Below are positions 13,886-21,852 of a DNA stretch of 41,458 nucleotides, piece after piece. The position numbers and the translations under genes are program-made. This DNA comes from a virus: the IMG/VR virus record IMGVR_UViG_3300045257_000156, positions 1 through 41,458 of that record; one strand, 5' to 3'. Every line of letters begins with the position of its first letter. Positions within the stretch are counted from its first letter, which is position 1. The notes under the pieces were generated by a model. The model saw only the letters and a program-made list of their open reading frames with translations, searched no databases and had not been told where the DNA came from.

Positions 13886-14395
13886 ATGATGGACCTAGTC
13901 ACAGAGATACAGGAGCGAGTGGCGAACGATCCGAAGAATGAGGGGGTGGCGCATTCGCTGCTCTCGAGGGCGGCGGGGGAGATCAGCCGGTTACGCAGCG
14001 TGTATGAGAAGGACGGGGTGGTGGATCCGTGGACGGGGACCTGGTGTCCGGACGGGAAGTATCCGGTCCCAGATGCCACACATGACCAGCACGGGAGACT
14101 GGTGGCCGCGGACGCGGTGCATCCGGAGACGGGGGCGAAGGTGGTGCCGACGCACGCGGTGACGGCGAGTGGGATCTATGTGCCGGTGCAGCCACCCCTG
14201 CCACCAGGACCGGCCCCGCACTACGTGGACGGTGTGCCAGTGGCGAGTGAGCCGGTGGCGCCGACGACGCGGGGCTGGGAGGGGTGGCCGGCGACGAGTC
14301 CGGTGGCACCGTCCCCGCGAGATCAGACAGTGGAGTCGCACGAACGGTACCCGAATCCGCAGGGCGGGCATCCGACGGGAACGGATCGGGCGTGA
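13886..14395 (+). CDS. Hypothetical protein with Pro-rich C-terminus (169 aa)
   Basis: Two consecutive ATGs at 13886 and 13889 follow AGGAG. The N-terminal half is helical (EIQERVANDP, SLLSRAAGEISRLRSVYEKD), then a CPDGKYPVPDATHD segment and a long proline-rich tail. Overlaps the next gene by GTGA. Not recognised; possibly structural because it opens the late block. Confidence 0.6.
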   Translation: MMDLVTEIQERVANDPKNEGVAHSLLSRAAGEISRLRSVYEKDGVVDPWTGTWCPDGKYPVPDATHDQHGRLVAADAVHPETGAKVVPTHAVTASGIYVPVQPPLPPGPAPHYVDGVPVASEPVAPTTRGWEGWPATSPVAPSPRDQTVESHERYPNPQGGHPTGTDRA

Positions 14396-15123
14396 AGCGG
14401 CTGCGGATGGCGGTCGTCGGGCTGAGTCTGCTGCTCGGAGCCGTGGGAGTCGCGGCGCAGCAGCCAGACTTACAGTCGATGCTCAATACGTTCCTCGTGA
14501 ATTTGTACGCGGGGAAGGTGGGGATTACGACCGGGGGCACCAGCGGCGTCGCGCTGACGACGGCCAAGGTAGCGTTCGGCAGTGCGGGCGTGCTGGGCTG
14601 GACGGCGACAAACGAGGCAGCGGCGCTGGATAGCGGGATCAGCCGCACGGCTCCTGCCACCTTAGCCGTGGGGAATGGGACGCAGGGAGATACAACCGGG
14701 AATCTGACCCTCAATGGCATCACACAATTAGCGGGATCCACCACCAACCTCGGGGCGCGGATTCTCTTGAATAGTCCCGCGGTGGGGCAATACGACATTC
14801 AAAACAACAGCGTCTCGATGGGGGCGATGATTAATGTCTCGGCCCTGCCCACCATCGCCTCAGGCTTTGGCACCGGTCCCGCTGTTACAGCAGGCTCGAC
14901 GCCGTTTGCCGGATCGCTCAACGTCGGCACGGTGACCCCCGGAACCGGTGGCGTCGTGAACTTCAACGGCACGGCTTTCCCATCGGCGCCCTTCTGCATG
15001 TGCCAGGACGATACGACGCTGCTCGCGATTCGGTGTACGACCACGACGACGCAGCTCACCGTGATCGCGACCGCCTTGACCGCGAGCGATATCGTGACGT
15101 GGATGTGTGTCAGCTCGAAATAG
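14392..15123 (+). CDS. Secreted or exported phage protein with signal peptide (243 aa)
   Basis: The GTG start at 14392 overlaps the upstream stop and gives a textbook signal peptide (KRLRMAVVGLSLLLGAVGVAA, cleaved near residue 22). The mature part is Gly/Thr/Ser/Ala-rich with short repeating strands (GNLTLNGITQL, GGVVNFNGTAF), like fibre or beta-helix proteins. Four cysteines lie near the C-terminus (CMCQDD, IRC, WMC). A signal peptide on a phage protein next to packaging genes is unusual; it could be a periplasmic or surface factor rather than a virion part. Confidence 0.65.
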   Translation: MKRLRMAVVGLSLLLGAVGVAAQQPDLQSMLNTFLVNLYAGKVGITTGGTSGVALTTAKVAFGSAGVLGWTATNEAAALDSGISRTAPATLAVGNGTQGDTTGNLTLNGITQLAGSTTNLGARILLNSPAVGQYDIQNNSVSMGAMINVSALPTIASGFGTGPAVTAGSTPFAGSLNVGTVTPGTGGVVNFNGTAFPSAPFCMCQDDTTLLAIRCTTTTTQLTVIATALTASDIVTWMCVSSK

Positions 15124-15137
15124 ATGTAGGAGTCTGT

Positions 15138-15434
15138 ATGCCCTTTCCCCTGCGTCCACCAGCCGGGTTACCCTCTGGAGCAGGCACCGGCAATCGCTCG
15201 TCGCTCATCCGCGAAGCCATCCTGAGCAAGTTGAAAGCGGCCAGTGGTGCCCCGACCCCAGGGAATGCGATGGGGCCGCAGATGCTGCCTCCCGGTGGGC
15301 CCCCACTGGGCACGCCCCCGATCCCGAGTCTGGCCCCATCGGTGGGCCATTCCGCGCAGCCGGGCTTGTCGCGGAGTCTCCCGCCGGGGCTCCCGCCCCC
15401 AGGGTTGCGGAAACCGCTGTTTGGCCGCCGATGA
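15138..15434 (+). CDS. Pro/Gly-rich small protein (98 aa)
   Basis: ATG follows AGGAG. Very rich in proline, glycine and leucine (GPQMLPPGGPPLGTPPIPS), probably disordered. A short helix (SLIREAILSKLKAAS) is the only ordered part. Four-base overlap with the terminase gene. Function unknown. Confidence 0.55.
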   Translation: MPFPLRPPAGLPSGAGTGNRSSLIREAILSKLKAASGAPTPGNAMGPQMLPPGGPPLGTPPIPSLAPSVGHSAQPGLSRSLPPGLPPPGLRKPLFGRR

Positions 15435-16438
15435 TCGATCTCGACCTCGCGCCGATCGGCACCCCGCACGCGACGAGCACGTGCTGCTGGTGTGGCGCCG
15501 CGCTGGTGGTGGGGCAAGTCCTGAACTTGCGCTGCTGGCTCTGTCCGATCGACTGGCGCCGACAGGCCAACGTCGCGGTGACCTCGCAGTTTAAAGGGAA
15601 AGCCCCGCAGTGCTTCCACGTCCCGCTGCCGAGTCAGACCGCCATCGAGGAATCGACCGCCCGCAATCTGCTCTGGGGCGGGCATGCCGGTCCAGGGAAG
15701 TCAGTCGGGATTCGGCACTGGCTGTACCGGCGGTCGATGCGCGTGCCAGGCCACGAAGCCTTGCTCCTGCGCGAAAACTGGGACCAACTCGATAAGACAC
15801 ACCTCCGGCAGATGGAACGCGAAGTCCCGTTGCTCGGTGGGAAGTTCTGGAAATCGGATCGCAAGGTGTCGTTTGGCGCGGGGTCGGACGAATCCATCAT
15901 CGACTGCGGCCACATGGCGGAAGCCGACGCGATGTCCCGGTACATGGGCACCGACTACGGCGCGATCGTGCCGGATGAAGCGAGCCTATATCCGCTGAAC
16001 GATGATGGCGTGCCGATGCTGGCGGAACTCTCGACGCGGGCGCGGAAAGCCTACAAGGATCGCCAGGGCCTCCGCGTGGAGCCCCGGTTTATCCCGGTGA
16101 CCAATCCAGGCGGTCCCTCGGCATTCTGGCTGCTCGACATGTTCATCGACCATCGACCAGACTGTGAGAAGTTCCCCGCGCTGCAGCCGGTGTTCAACGC
16201 GGCCGGCGAACAGACCAAGGGCTATCGGCCCGAACAGTGGGCCTTCATTCCGGCCAAACTGCAAGACAATCCGTACATGCGTGACGACTACCGGGATACC
16301 GATCTGGCGGTCTTGAGTGGCACGCGCTATCGGCAACTCGCCGATGGCGATTGGCGAGTCTTCGCGGGACAATTCTTCAGCGAGTGGCAGGAAACCAAGG
16401 ACGGTCAACCGTGGCACGTGCGGGAGCTGGCCGCATGA
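15431..16438 (+). CDS. terL-N: Large terminase, ATPase subunit (335 aa)
   Basis: This is the motor domain that drives DNA packaging. Walker A is GGHAGPGKS (83-91), Walker B is AIVPDE (178-183), and a C-motif-like VTNPGG follows. An N-terminal zinc ribbon (C18, C21, C35, C38) is an unusual addition. The protein ends where the nuclease domain would normally continue in the same chain; that domain is encoded by the next gene, overlapping by ATGA. Confidence 0.85.
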   Translation: MIDLDLAPIGTPHATSTCCWCGAALVVGQVLNLRCWLCPIDWRRQANVAVTSQFKGKAPQCFHVPLPSQTAIEESTARNLLWGGHAGPGKSVGIRHWLYRRSMRVPGHEALLLRENWDQLDKTHLRQMEREVPLLGGKFWKSDRKVSFGAGSDESIIDCGHMAEADAMSRYMGTDYGAIVPDEASLYPLNDDGVPMLAELSTRARKAYKDRQGLRVEPRFIPVTNPGGPSAFWLLDMFIDHRPDCEKFPALQPVFNAAGEQTKGYRPEQWAFIPAKLQDNPYMRDDYRDTDLAVLSGTRYRQLADGDWRVFAGQFFSEWQETKDGQPWHVRELAA

Positions 16439-17049
16439 GAGCCTTCGGATCGCTCGACTGGGGGTTCAATTCGCCGGGCTGCTTTCTACTCTGGATGGTG
16501 CTCTTGGATGGGCACTATCACATCTGGCGCGAGATGAAATTTCAACACACGCCTGTGTGGGAAGTGGGCCAGCGCATCAAGGCGGACCTCCAGGCCCTTG
16601 GGCTGAAACTGGATTACCTCGTCGCGGATCCCGCGTGCTGGCAGCACACGGGCGCTGGGAAGGGTGAGGCGATCGGGGAAACCTTACAACGCTGCAAGTT
16701 ACCGATGCGCAAAGGCGACAACGATAGAAAAAATGGGTGGCAACGCATTCACGAACTCCTGCGGACCGCGCCCGATGGCCTCCCGTGGCTGACGGTGGAC
16801 CCGAACTGCCGGTATCTCAGGCGCACGATCGCGGCCGGCATCAGTGACAAGCTCGACGCGGACGACCTCGACACGAAGATCGACGATCACGCACTTGACG
16901 CGCTGCGCTACGGCGCGATGAGTCGGCCGCCCGTGGGCCGGACGATCGTGGAACAGGCACAGGCAAAACCCTGGACGCTGGCGTGGCTCAGTCAGCAATC
17001 CAAGAAGCCGACCGGCCTCTTAGCGGGACGGGAGATCCGCGTTGCCTGA
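16435..17049 (+). CDS. terL-C: Large terminase, nuclease subunit (204 aa)
   Basis: RNase H-like nuclease domain of a large terminase, which cuts concatemers. Motifs: FGSLDWGF (D8), YLVADPACW (D65) and the closing KIDDHALDALRYGA (about 149-161). ATG overlaps the ATPase stop and has GGGAG upstream at suitable spacing, so it has its own translation start. Together with the ATPase gene the length (539 aa) equals a normal single large terminase, so this is a split gene. Confidence 0.85.
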   Translation: MRAFGSLDWGFNSPGCFLLWMVLLDGHYHIWREMKFQHTPVWEVGQRIKADLQALGLKLDYLVADPACWQHTGAGKGEAIGETLQRCKLPMRKGDNDRKNGWQRIHELLRTAPDGLPWLTVDPNCRYLRRTIAAGISDKLDADDLDTKIDDHALDALRYGAMSRPPVGRTIVEQAQAKPWTLAWLSQQSKKPTGLLAGREIRVA

Positions 17050-19015
17050 CCCGCAGACCCAGCTCACGATGAGCGACGACGATCAGGCCATGTGGAAGGT
17101 GCGGATTGGCAAGTCCCGCGACATCCGCAAAATCGTCATGACCTGGGCGGAAGAGAATCTGAAAAAGTACGCCCCCAGCGTGAGCGATGATCCGACCACC
17201 TACGGCCTCGAAGTCAACACGAACCGGGACTTCACGTTGGTCGAGCGCAAGAAAGCCGATCTATTTTATCAACGCCCCGACGTGACGGCACTGGTAACCC
17301 CGCTCTTTACCGGCAAGGAATCCCTGCTCGAAACCCACAACGCGATTCTCGATGAAAAGCTGGGCATCCAAGGGGTGGACGCCAAGGCCCTCGTCCATCA
17401 GGTGCTGTTCGATATCCTCTGTACCACCGGGACGGGCTGGACGGTCATGGGCTACGAATCGGCGACGATTCCGACACCGATGGACCCCGGCCCCACGCAA
17501 CCCGGCGCCGTCTTGGGTCTGAGTCAGCCGCCGCCGCAAGTCGCCCCCGTGCCGGTCTTCGAGCACGTGTTTTGGACATGGTTTGGCCCCAAGCAAGCCT
17601 TAGTCCCCCATGACGTGCACACGACGAAGGCGGATAGCTGGCCCTGGATCGGGATGGAGTTTGAAATCCCGGTCAGAGCGGCGAAGCGCAAGGGCTGGGT
17701 GCCTGATGACTTCACCGGCAGCGCGAGTAACACGGAACTGTACTTCGACACGGGGACGAGCAATACCAGTGCGGGCGATGCGGTGTGTCACGGCGTCCTG
17801 ATCGAATGCCAATCAGCCTTGTTCAGAGATGACATCGTGCACCCCCAGCACGTGACGCAGATCGTGTTCATCGAAGGCGTCGAGGATCCGGTGGAGTACA
17901 AAGACTCCCCGCACCAGACCTTGGATCAGTCCGGCAAATTGACGCCCGATTCCCTCATCGGCTACACGTTTCACCCGGCCACCTTGCGGGTGATGAGCGA
18001 TTCCGCCTTCGTGCCGAGTGATTGCACGATCTCGCGACCGACCGTCAATGAATTGAACGTGTTCCGCAAGCAGATGATCAACATTCGCGATGCGAACGCG
18101 CTCCGCTGGTTCTATAACACGGATGTGCTGCCGCATGACGCGCTCGACAAGATCGTGCGCTCCCCTGACGGCGGCATGATCGGGATCCCAGGCGAGGCAT
18201 TTACTGGGGATGGGCCATTTAAGCCGCTCCCGAATGGCGCCTATCCGCGCGAAAACTTTCAGATGCAGGAGATTTTCGATCAGGATCTTGCGCGGACCCA
18301 TGCGCTGGACGCGGAGCAAGCCGGGGCGGATGCGAGTCCGAGCCAAACGGCAACGGAAAGCCAGATCAAGCAGAACAACGTGAACGCCCGGCTTGGTCTG
18401 GAGCGTGGGGTGCTGCTCGACTGGTATCTCCGAGGCGTCACGAAGTTTTCCACGCTGCTGCAGCGGTATTTGCCGGTGACGGATGCCGCCGCGATTGTGG
18501 GGCAGGCAGACGCGCAGACGTGGGACGGCTGGCGGCACACCATCCCGGCCGCGATGGCGTTTACGGCACTCCCCGATTCGCAGCTCCGGACGGACTTGGC
18601 GAGTGTGCGCCAGCGGACGATGACTGATTACACCTTCCTCGTGAACGATCCCTACATCAACCGCGAAGTGTTGTTGCAGGAGATGCTGCCGAAGATGGGG
18701 TACAGCCAGAAGATCATCAACACGCAGCCCCCGCAGCCGAAGCCGAAGGAAGCGGCGATCTCGCTGGCGATTGCGAGCGCGAGTCTTAATCCGATGCTGC
18801 CCGAGTACGCGAACCTCTATCAGATTTTGACGCAGCAAGGCGTGACGGGACTGACACCGCCGAATCCGCAGGCGATCCTGAATCAACCCGCGCCACCGGG
18901 ACCGACCAATGGGCAAGTGCCGCACGGCGGGAAACTGCCGCAAGCGGAGGGCCTGTCTAAGCACGCGAGCGAGATTACAGGTGGGATGCCAGGAACGGGA
19001 CAGGTGGTGCAATGA
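17042..19015 (+). CDS. Portal protein (657 aa)
   Basis: The portal forms the dodecameric ring through which DNA enters and leaves. Recognised by its size, its place between terminase and scaffold/capsid genes, and features such as the N-terminal helical KIVMTWAEENLKKYAP, a mid region with DANALRWFYNTDVLPHDAL, and a long Pro/Gln-rich C-terminus (QPKPKEAAISLAIAS). Start is TTG at 17042 behind GGGAG, overlapping the nuclease gene by 8 bases. The last bases form half of a direct repeat. Confidence 0.8.
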   Translation: MPDPQTQLTMSDDDQAMWKVRIGKSRDIRKIVMTWAEENLKKYAPSVSDDPTTYGLEVNTNRDFTLVERKKADLFYQRPDVTALVTPLFTGKESLLETHNAILDEKLGIQGVDAKALVHQVLFDILCTTGTGWTVMGYESATIPTPMDPGPTQPGAVLGLSQPPPQVAPVPVFEHVFWTWFGPKQALVPHDVHTTKADSWPWIGMEFEIPVRAAKRKGWVPDDFTGSASNTELYFDTGTSNTSAGDAVCHGVLIECQSALFRDDIVHPQHVTQIVFIEGVEDPVEYKDSPHQTLDQSGKLTPDSLIGYTFHPATLRVMSDSAFVPSDCTISRPTVNELNVFRKQMINIRDANALRWFYNTDVLPHDALDKIVRSPDGGMIGIPGEAFTGDGPFKPLPNGAYPRENFQMQEIFDQDLARTHALDAEQAGADASPSQTATESQIKQNNVNARLGLERGVLLDWYLRGVTKFSTLLQRYLPVTDAAAIVGQADAQTWDGWRHTIPAAMAFTALPDSQLRTDLASVRQRTMTDYTFLVNDPYINREVLLQEMLPKMGYSQKIINTQPPQPKPKEAAISLAIASASLNPMLPEYANLYQILTQQGVTGLTPPNPQAILNQPAPPGPTNGQVPHGGKLPQAEGLSKHASEITGGMPGTGQVVQ

Positions 19016-19101
19016 GGCTAGCGCCATGACGTATCGCTTCATCGCGTCAGATTCGAATCGCTTGCTGGGCTTTAGCTCATGGACAACAGGTGGTGCAATG
19101 A
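19000..19101 (+). repeat. Direct repeat flanking a short duplicated tail-gene fragment
   Basis: ACAGGTGGTGCAATGA is at 19000-19015 (end of the portal gene) and again at 19086-19101. The 70 bases between them include 19032-19085, whose 18 codons (YRFIASDSNRLLGFSSWT) match 14 of 18 residues of the tail protein at 26859-26912 (YRFIAADQNRLIGFGSWT). Confidence 0.85.
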
Positions 19102-19277
19102 CGAACCGTAAGATGACGTATTGGCAAGCCGTGCGAAGTTTCTGTCGTGGCGCGGATGGGCTGACGGCGATAGAGCAAATCGACCGGAACATTGTGGTGA
19201 TTAAAGGCAACGTGAAGCTGGCTGTGATGTTCTGGACACTTGTCGCGTTTGCCACGATTGTAAAGATGGTCCAATGA
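19026..19277 (+). CDS. Small membrane protein with an N-terminal tail-protein fragment (83 aa)
   Basis: From ATG 19026, the first 20 residues copy part of the tail protein at 26034. From ATG 19098 (59 aa, preceded by AGGTGG) the sequence is unrelated: a helical segment, IEQIDRNIVVIKGN, then one membrane span near the C-terminus. Either start is possible; the shorter form may be the original gene. Function unknown. Confidence 0.55.
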   Translation: MTYRFIASDSNRLLGFSSWTTGGAMTNRKMTYWQAVRSFCRGADGLTAIEQIDRNIVVIKGNVKLAVMFWTLVAFATIVKMVQ

Positions 19278-19540
19278 TCTGCGAGACGTGTCATGGAGAG
19301 ATTCGCGTGGGGGATTGGCCGTACTGCCACGGCGATCCGTCCGCGCACACGCCGCCGTCGCTGGTCGTGGTGGACGATACGATCGACTTCTGGCAGCAGA
19401 ACTTCGGGCCAGAACCCGAGCACTTCACCAGCAAGCAGAAAATGGCGAAGCGCGCTGAACAGCTCGGGTTGCGGCCATTCGTGCGGCATATCGGGAAGCC
19501 GGGATCAGATCGCAGCGATAAAACGCAGAGGTTTATTTAG
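19274..19540 (+). CDS. Conserved phage zinc-binding protein, CETCHGEIRVGDWPYCHG type (88 aa)
   Basis: The N-terminus CETCHGEIRVGDWPYC is a pattern I know from many phage genomes, with two Cys pairs. It is followed by an acidic linker and a basic helix (SKQKMAKRAEQLGLRP). ATGA overlap with the upstream gene. Function unknown. Confidence 0.7.
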   Translation: MICETCHGEIRVGDWPYCHGDPSAHTPPSLVVVDDTIDFWQQNFGPEPEHFTSKQKMAKRAEQLGLRPFVRHIGKPGSDRSDKTQRFI

Positions 19541-19542
19541 TT

Positions 19543-19797
19543 ATGGCGATGGGACTGGTCGACGGACGTGGCCGTGAGGTTACGAGCGAACGCACCGAGC
19601 AGCGCTTGCCCGTTGAGTACATGCGAATGCTCACTGCGTTTGCGCTGCACTCGAATGACCTGGATCTCGGGTTGTATTGTTCGCGGTGTGGCGTGAATCT
19701 CTCTGGGAAAAACGCCAGCGTGGATAATCGTTTCCTGATGGAATGCGCCTGTCGGACGTTCATCGGCGCGAATCCGCTGGGGCACACGGGATCATGA
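19543..19797 (+). CDS. Zinc-ribbon protein (84 aa)
   Basis: Carries LYCSRCGVNLSGK and MECACRTF, four cysteines in ribbon order. The N-terminal half is helical. ATGA overlap with the next gene. Function unknown. Confidence 0.6.
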   Translation: MAMGLVDGRGREVTSERTEQRLPVEYMRMLTAFALHSNDLDLGLYCSRCGVNLSGKNASVDNRFLMECACRTFIGANPLGHTGS

Positions 19798-20186
19798 AGG
19801 AATACGCGCTGAACACGACAGGGCTGACCGAGGCGCAAGTGGACGCAGCACATAAGAAATTCACAGCCGAAGATGACGTGCTGACGCAGATTCGCGCGTA
19901 TCTCGCTGGCGATGCTGATGCCGCCGCGGGTCTTGCGCTTTTGCCAGCGGCGGCACTCGAGATTGGGCGTCTCCGTGGCGAGATTGTCATGGCCCAAATA
20001 ACGCCGGATGAATATCTCAACCTGAGCGGATCGCTGCGTCTGTCGCGGAACCAAATGGAAGCGGCGATCGATCCGCAGATCGTGCTTGACCAGCACGGCG
20101 AGAACATGGGCCACAGTTTCGCGTACGAAGCCGCGATGGAAGTCCAGCGCAAGGGCTGGCGCGTCCAGTTCGGAAAGGTCCGATGA
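19794..20186 (+). CDS. Hypothetical helical protein (130 aa)
   Basis: All-helix look (LTEAQVDAAHKKFTAEDDVL, AALEIGRLRGEIVMAQ) with no cysteines. ATGA overlaps on both sides. Not recognised. Confidence 0.6.
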   Translation: MKEYALNTTGLTEAQVDAAHKKFTAEDDVLTQIRAYLAGDADAAAGLALLPAAALEIGRLRGEIVMAQITPDEYLNLSGSLRLSRNQMEAAIDPQIVLDQHGENMGHSFAYEAAMEVQRKGWRVQFGKVR

Positions 20187-20299
20187 AGTCGTGTCCCTGT
20201 GCGATGCCGGATCCGCAACTGAAGCCGAGCGGACTGATCTATTGCGCGACGTGCGGCGGGGCGATCCCGATCGTCGCACCCAAGCGAGAACGTCCATGA
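20183..20299 (+). CDS. Very small Cys-rich protein (38 aa)
   Basis: MKSCPCAMPDP and YCATCGGAIPI form two Cys pairs, enough for a single zinc ribbon. ATGA overlaps both neighbours. Confidence 0.55.
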   Translation: MKSCPCAMPDPQLKPSGLIYCATCGGAIPIVAPKRERP

Positions 20300-20619
20300 C
20301 CCTGCGCTGTTCAAATGCGTGCGGGCGCGACGCGACGTTGAAGGGGGTCTGGCCTGACCGCCCGCCTGACGCGTGGGCGGCGTACTGCGCCACCTGCGGG
20401 CCAAAGATTCAGCGGATCGTCGCGGCGGGCGGCGGGACGCTGAACTTACAGCCCTTACCCCTAGACGTTGGGGCCAGAGCCATTGCGACGACCGTCGAGT
20501 GCGATGTCACGCAAGGCGAATTTGCCGTGATCTGTGCGGACACGATTATTTTTTGCCGGACCAACAGTGCGTCGTCAACTGATGCAGCGCGCGTGGTCGA
20601 GACCATCAACATGAGATAG
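20296..20619 (+). CDS. Zinc-ribbon protein (107 aa)
   Basis: N-terminal CSNACGRDAT and YCATCGPKIQRI make a ribbon over about residues 5-38. The C-terminal half is strand-rich. It is the last gene before a strong terminator. Function unknown. Confidence 0.6.
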   Translation: MTLRCSNACGRDATLKGVWPDRPPDAWAAYCATCGPKIQRIVAAGGGTLNLQPLPLDVGARAIATTVECDVTQGEFAVICADTIIFCRTNSASSTDAARVVETINMR

Positions 20620-20702
20620 ACGACTTGTTGCGACCACGCTAGCCCAGGCCTGGGCGAACACCGATCTCCCTGATCGGCGCGTGGCGACACAGGGGCGCAG
20701 TT

Positions 20703-20744
20703 AAGGGGTGTGCGATGGCTCTACCGAGCCGCGCCACCCCTTTT
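20703..20744 (+). terminator. Rho-independent terminator
   Basis: AAGGGGTG (20703-20710) pairs with CACCCCTT (20735-20742), an inner GGCTC / GAGCC stem has a TACC loop, and TTTT follows. It ends the transcript of the portal-side small genes and isolates the capsid block. Two other palindromes lie just upstream: GCCCAGGCCTGGGC at 20642-20655 and CCGATC / GATCGG at 20661-20677. Confidence 0.85.
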
Positions 20745-20827
20745 CTGTTGCCCTCACGAGCTTGGAAACGCCTACGCGCCATATGCGGGGCAACGGGTAG
20801 CCCGACCACACAGGGCAGCAGGTAGTT

Positions 20828-21841
20828 ATGCCAGAAGCGACCCTCACGCCGAGTGCCGGAAGTAGCAGCGAGAGCGCACCCGCCAGTACTGCGGCTAGTG
20901 GCTCGCCGTCTGCGACCCCGACGCCCAGCGAGCGCCCGACCTTCGCGCAAGCGTTTGCGTCGGACGCCGCCAGTCCAACCACCTCCACGACTCAACCGGA
21001 AGGGGCGACCACACAGCCCGTCGCGGAGAGTGCGCCCACTGGTGAGACACCAAACCCCAGCACTGAAGGGCCGATTCCCTTCGCCGTCCACAAGCAATCC
21101 CTGGACAACGCCCGCGCCAAAGAGCGCCAAGCCGTCGAAACCCACTACCAGGGCTTGACGACCCAGCTCCAGGCGTGGACGCCGATCGCCCAACGCATGG
21201 TCGAGGATCCGATCGGGTTCATGCGCGACTACACCGCGGAACTCGCGCAACGGGACCCGACCCTCGCCACGCAAGTGCGATCGGAAGCTGCCCGCACCCT
21301 GGGGGCGCGACAACCTCAGGGACCTCCACCGCCCGATGTGCAGATCGTGAACGAACGCGGGGAAGTCACCGGCAGCACCTATTCCGAAAAGGGGCTGCAG
21401 GCGTATGCCGCGTGGCGCGATCAGCAGTTGCTCGCGAAGATGCAGCAGGAGTTCGCGCCATTCAAACACGAGCGGGACCAGCGCATCCAGAACGAGCAGC
21501 AACGGCAACTTACGGCGCAAGTCGAGAGCGCGGCGGATAGCGTCATGGCCGAAGTGAGCGAGATCCTGGATATCGGGGACCTCGGGAAACTGACGCCAGA
21601 CGAACAGGGCCTTTTGTCCGAAGTGGCGGCGCAGATGGAAACCGGCCTGTCGGCGCATAAGGCGGCGCTGGCCGTCCGGAAGGCGAAGATTGCCCCGCAG
21701 GCGCAGCAGAAAGCGCAGGCGGCGGTGCTGGATTCATTGAACAAAAAAGCGGCGGCCAACGGGGTGAACCCGAGCGGGGCCGCCGTGTCCTCCACCAAAC
21801 GGCCGACGTCGTTCAACGACCCGAGCCTGAAGTGGAATTAG
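20828..21841 (+). CDS. Capsid scaffolding protein (337 aa)
   Basis: Sits directly before the major capsid gene. The N-terminal 90 residues are Ser/Thr/Pro-rich and disordered. The rest is helical and highly charged (KERQAVETHYQGLTTQLQAW, KMQQEFAPFKHERDQRIQNE), with a basic C-terminal tail, as in scaffolds that guide prohead assembly and leave. Called by layout; no diagnostic motif. Confidence 0.75.
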   Translation: MPEATLTPSAGSSSESAPASTAASGSPSATPTPSERPTFAQAFASDAASPTTSTTQPEGATTQPVAESAPTGETPNPSTEGPIPFAVHKQSLDNARAKERQAVETHYQGLTTQLQAWTPIAQRMVEDPIGFMRDYTAELAQRDPTLATQVRSEAARTLGARQPQGPPPPDVQIVNERGEVTGSTYSEKGLQAYAAWRDQQLLAKMQQEFAPFKHERDQRIQNEQQRQLTAQVESAADSVMAEVSEILDIGDLGKLTPDEQGLLSEVAAQMETGLSAHKAALAVRKAKIAPQAQQKAQAAVLDSLNKKAAANGVNPSGAAVSSTKRPTSFNDPSLKWN

Positions 21842-21852
21842 GAGCGCGGTAA

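Noticed and set aside
19032-19085. Diversity-generating retroelement template/variable repeat pair with the tail gene
   Set aside because: No reverse transcriptase is present and the differences are not limited to adenines.
17813-19489. 558-codon minus-strand frame
   Set aside because: Shadow of the portal gene.
20639-21658. 339-codon minus-strand frame
   Set aside because: Shadow of the scaffold gene; it also runs through the terminator hairpin.
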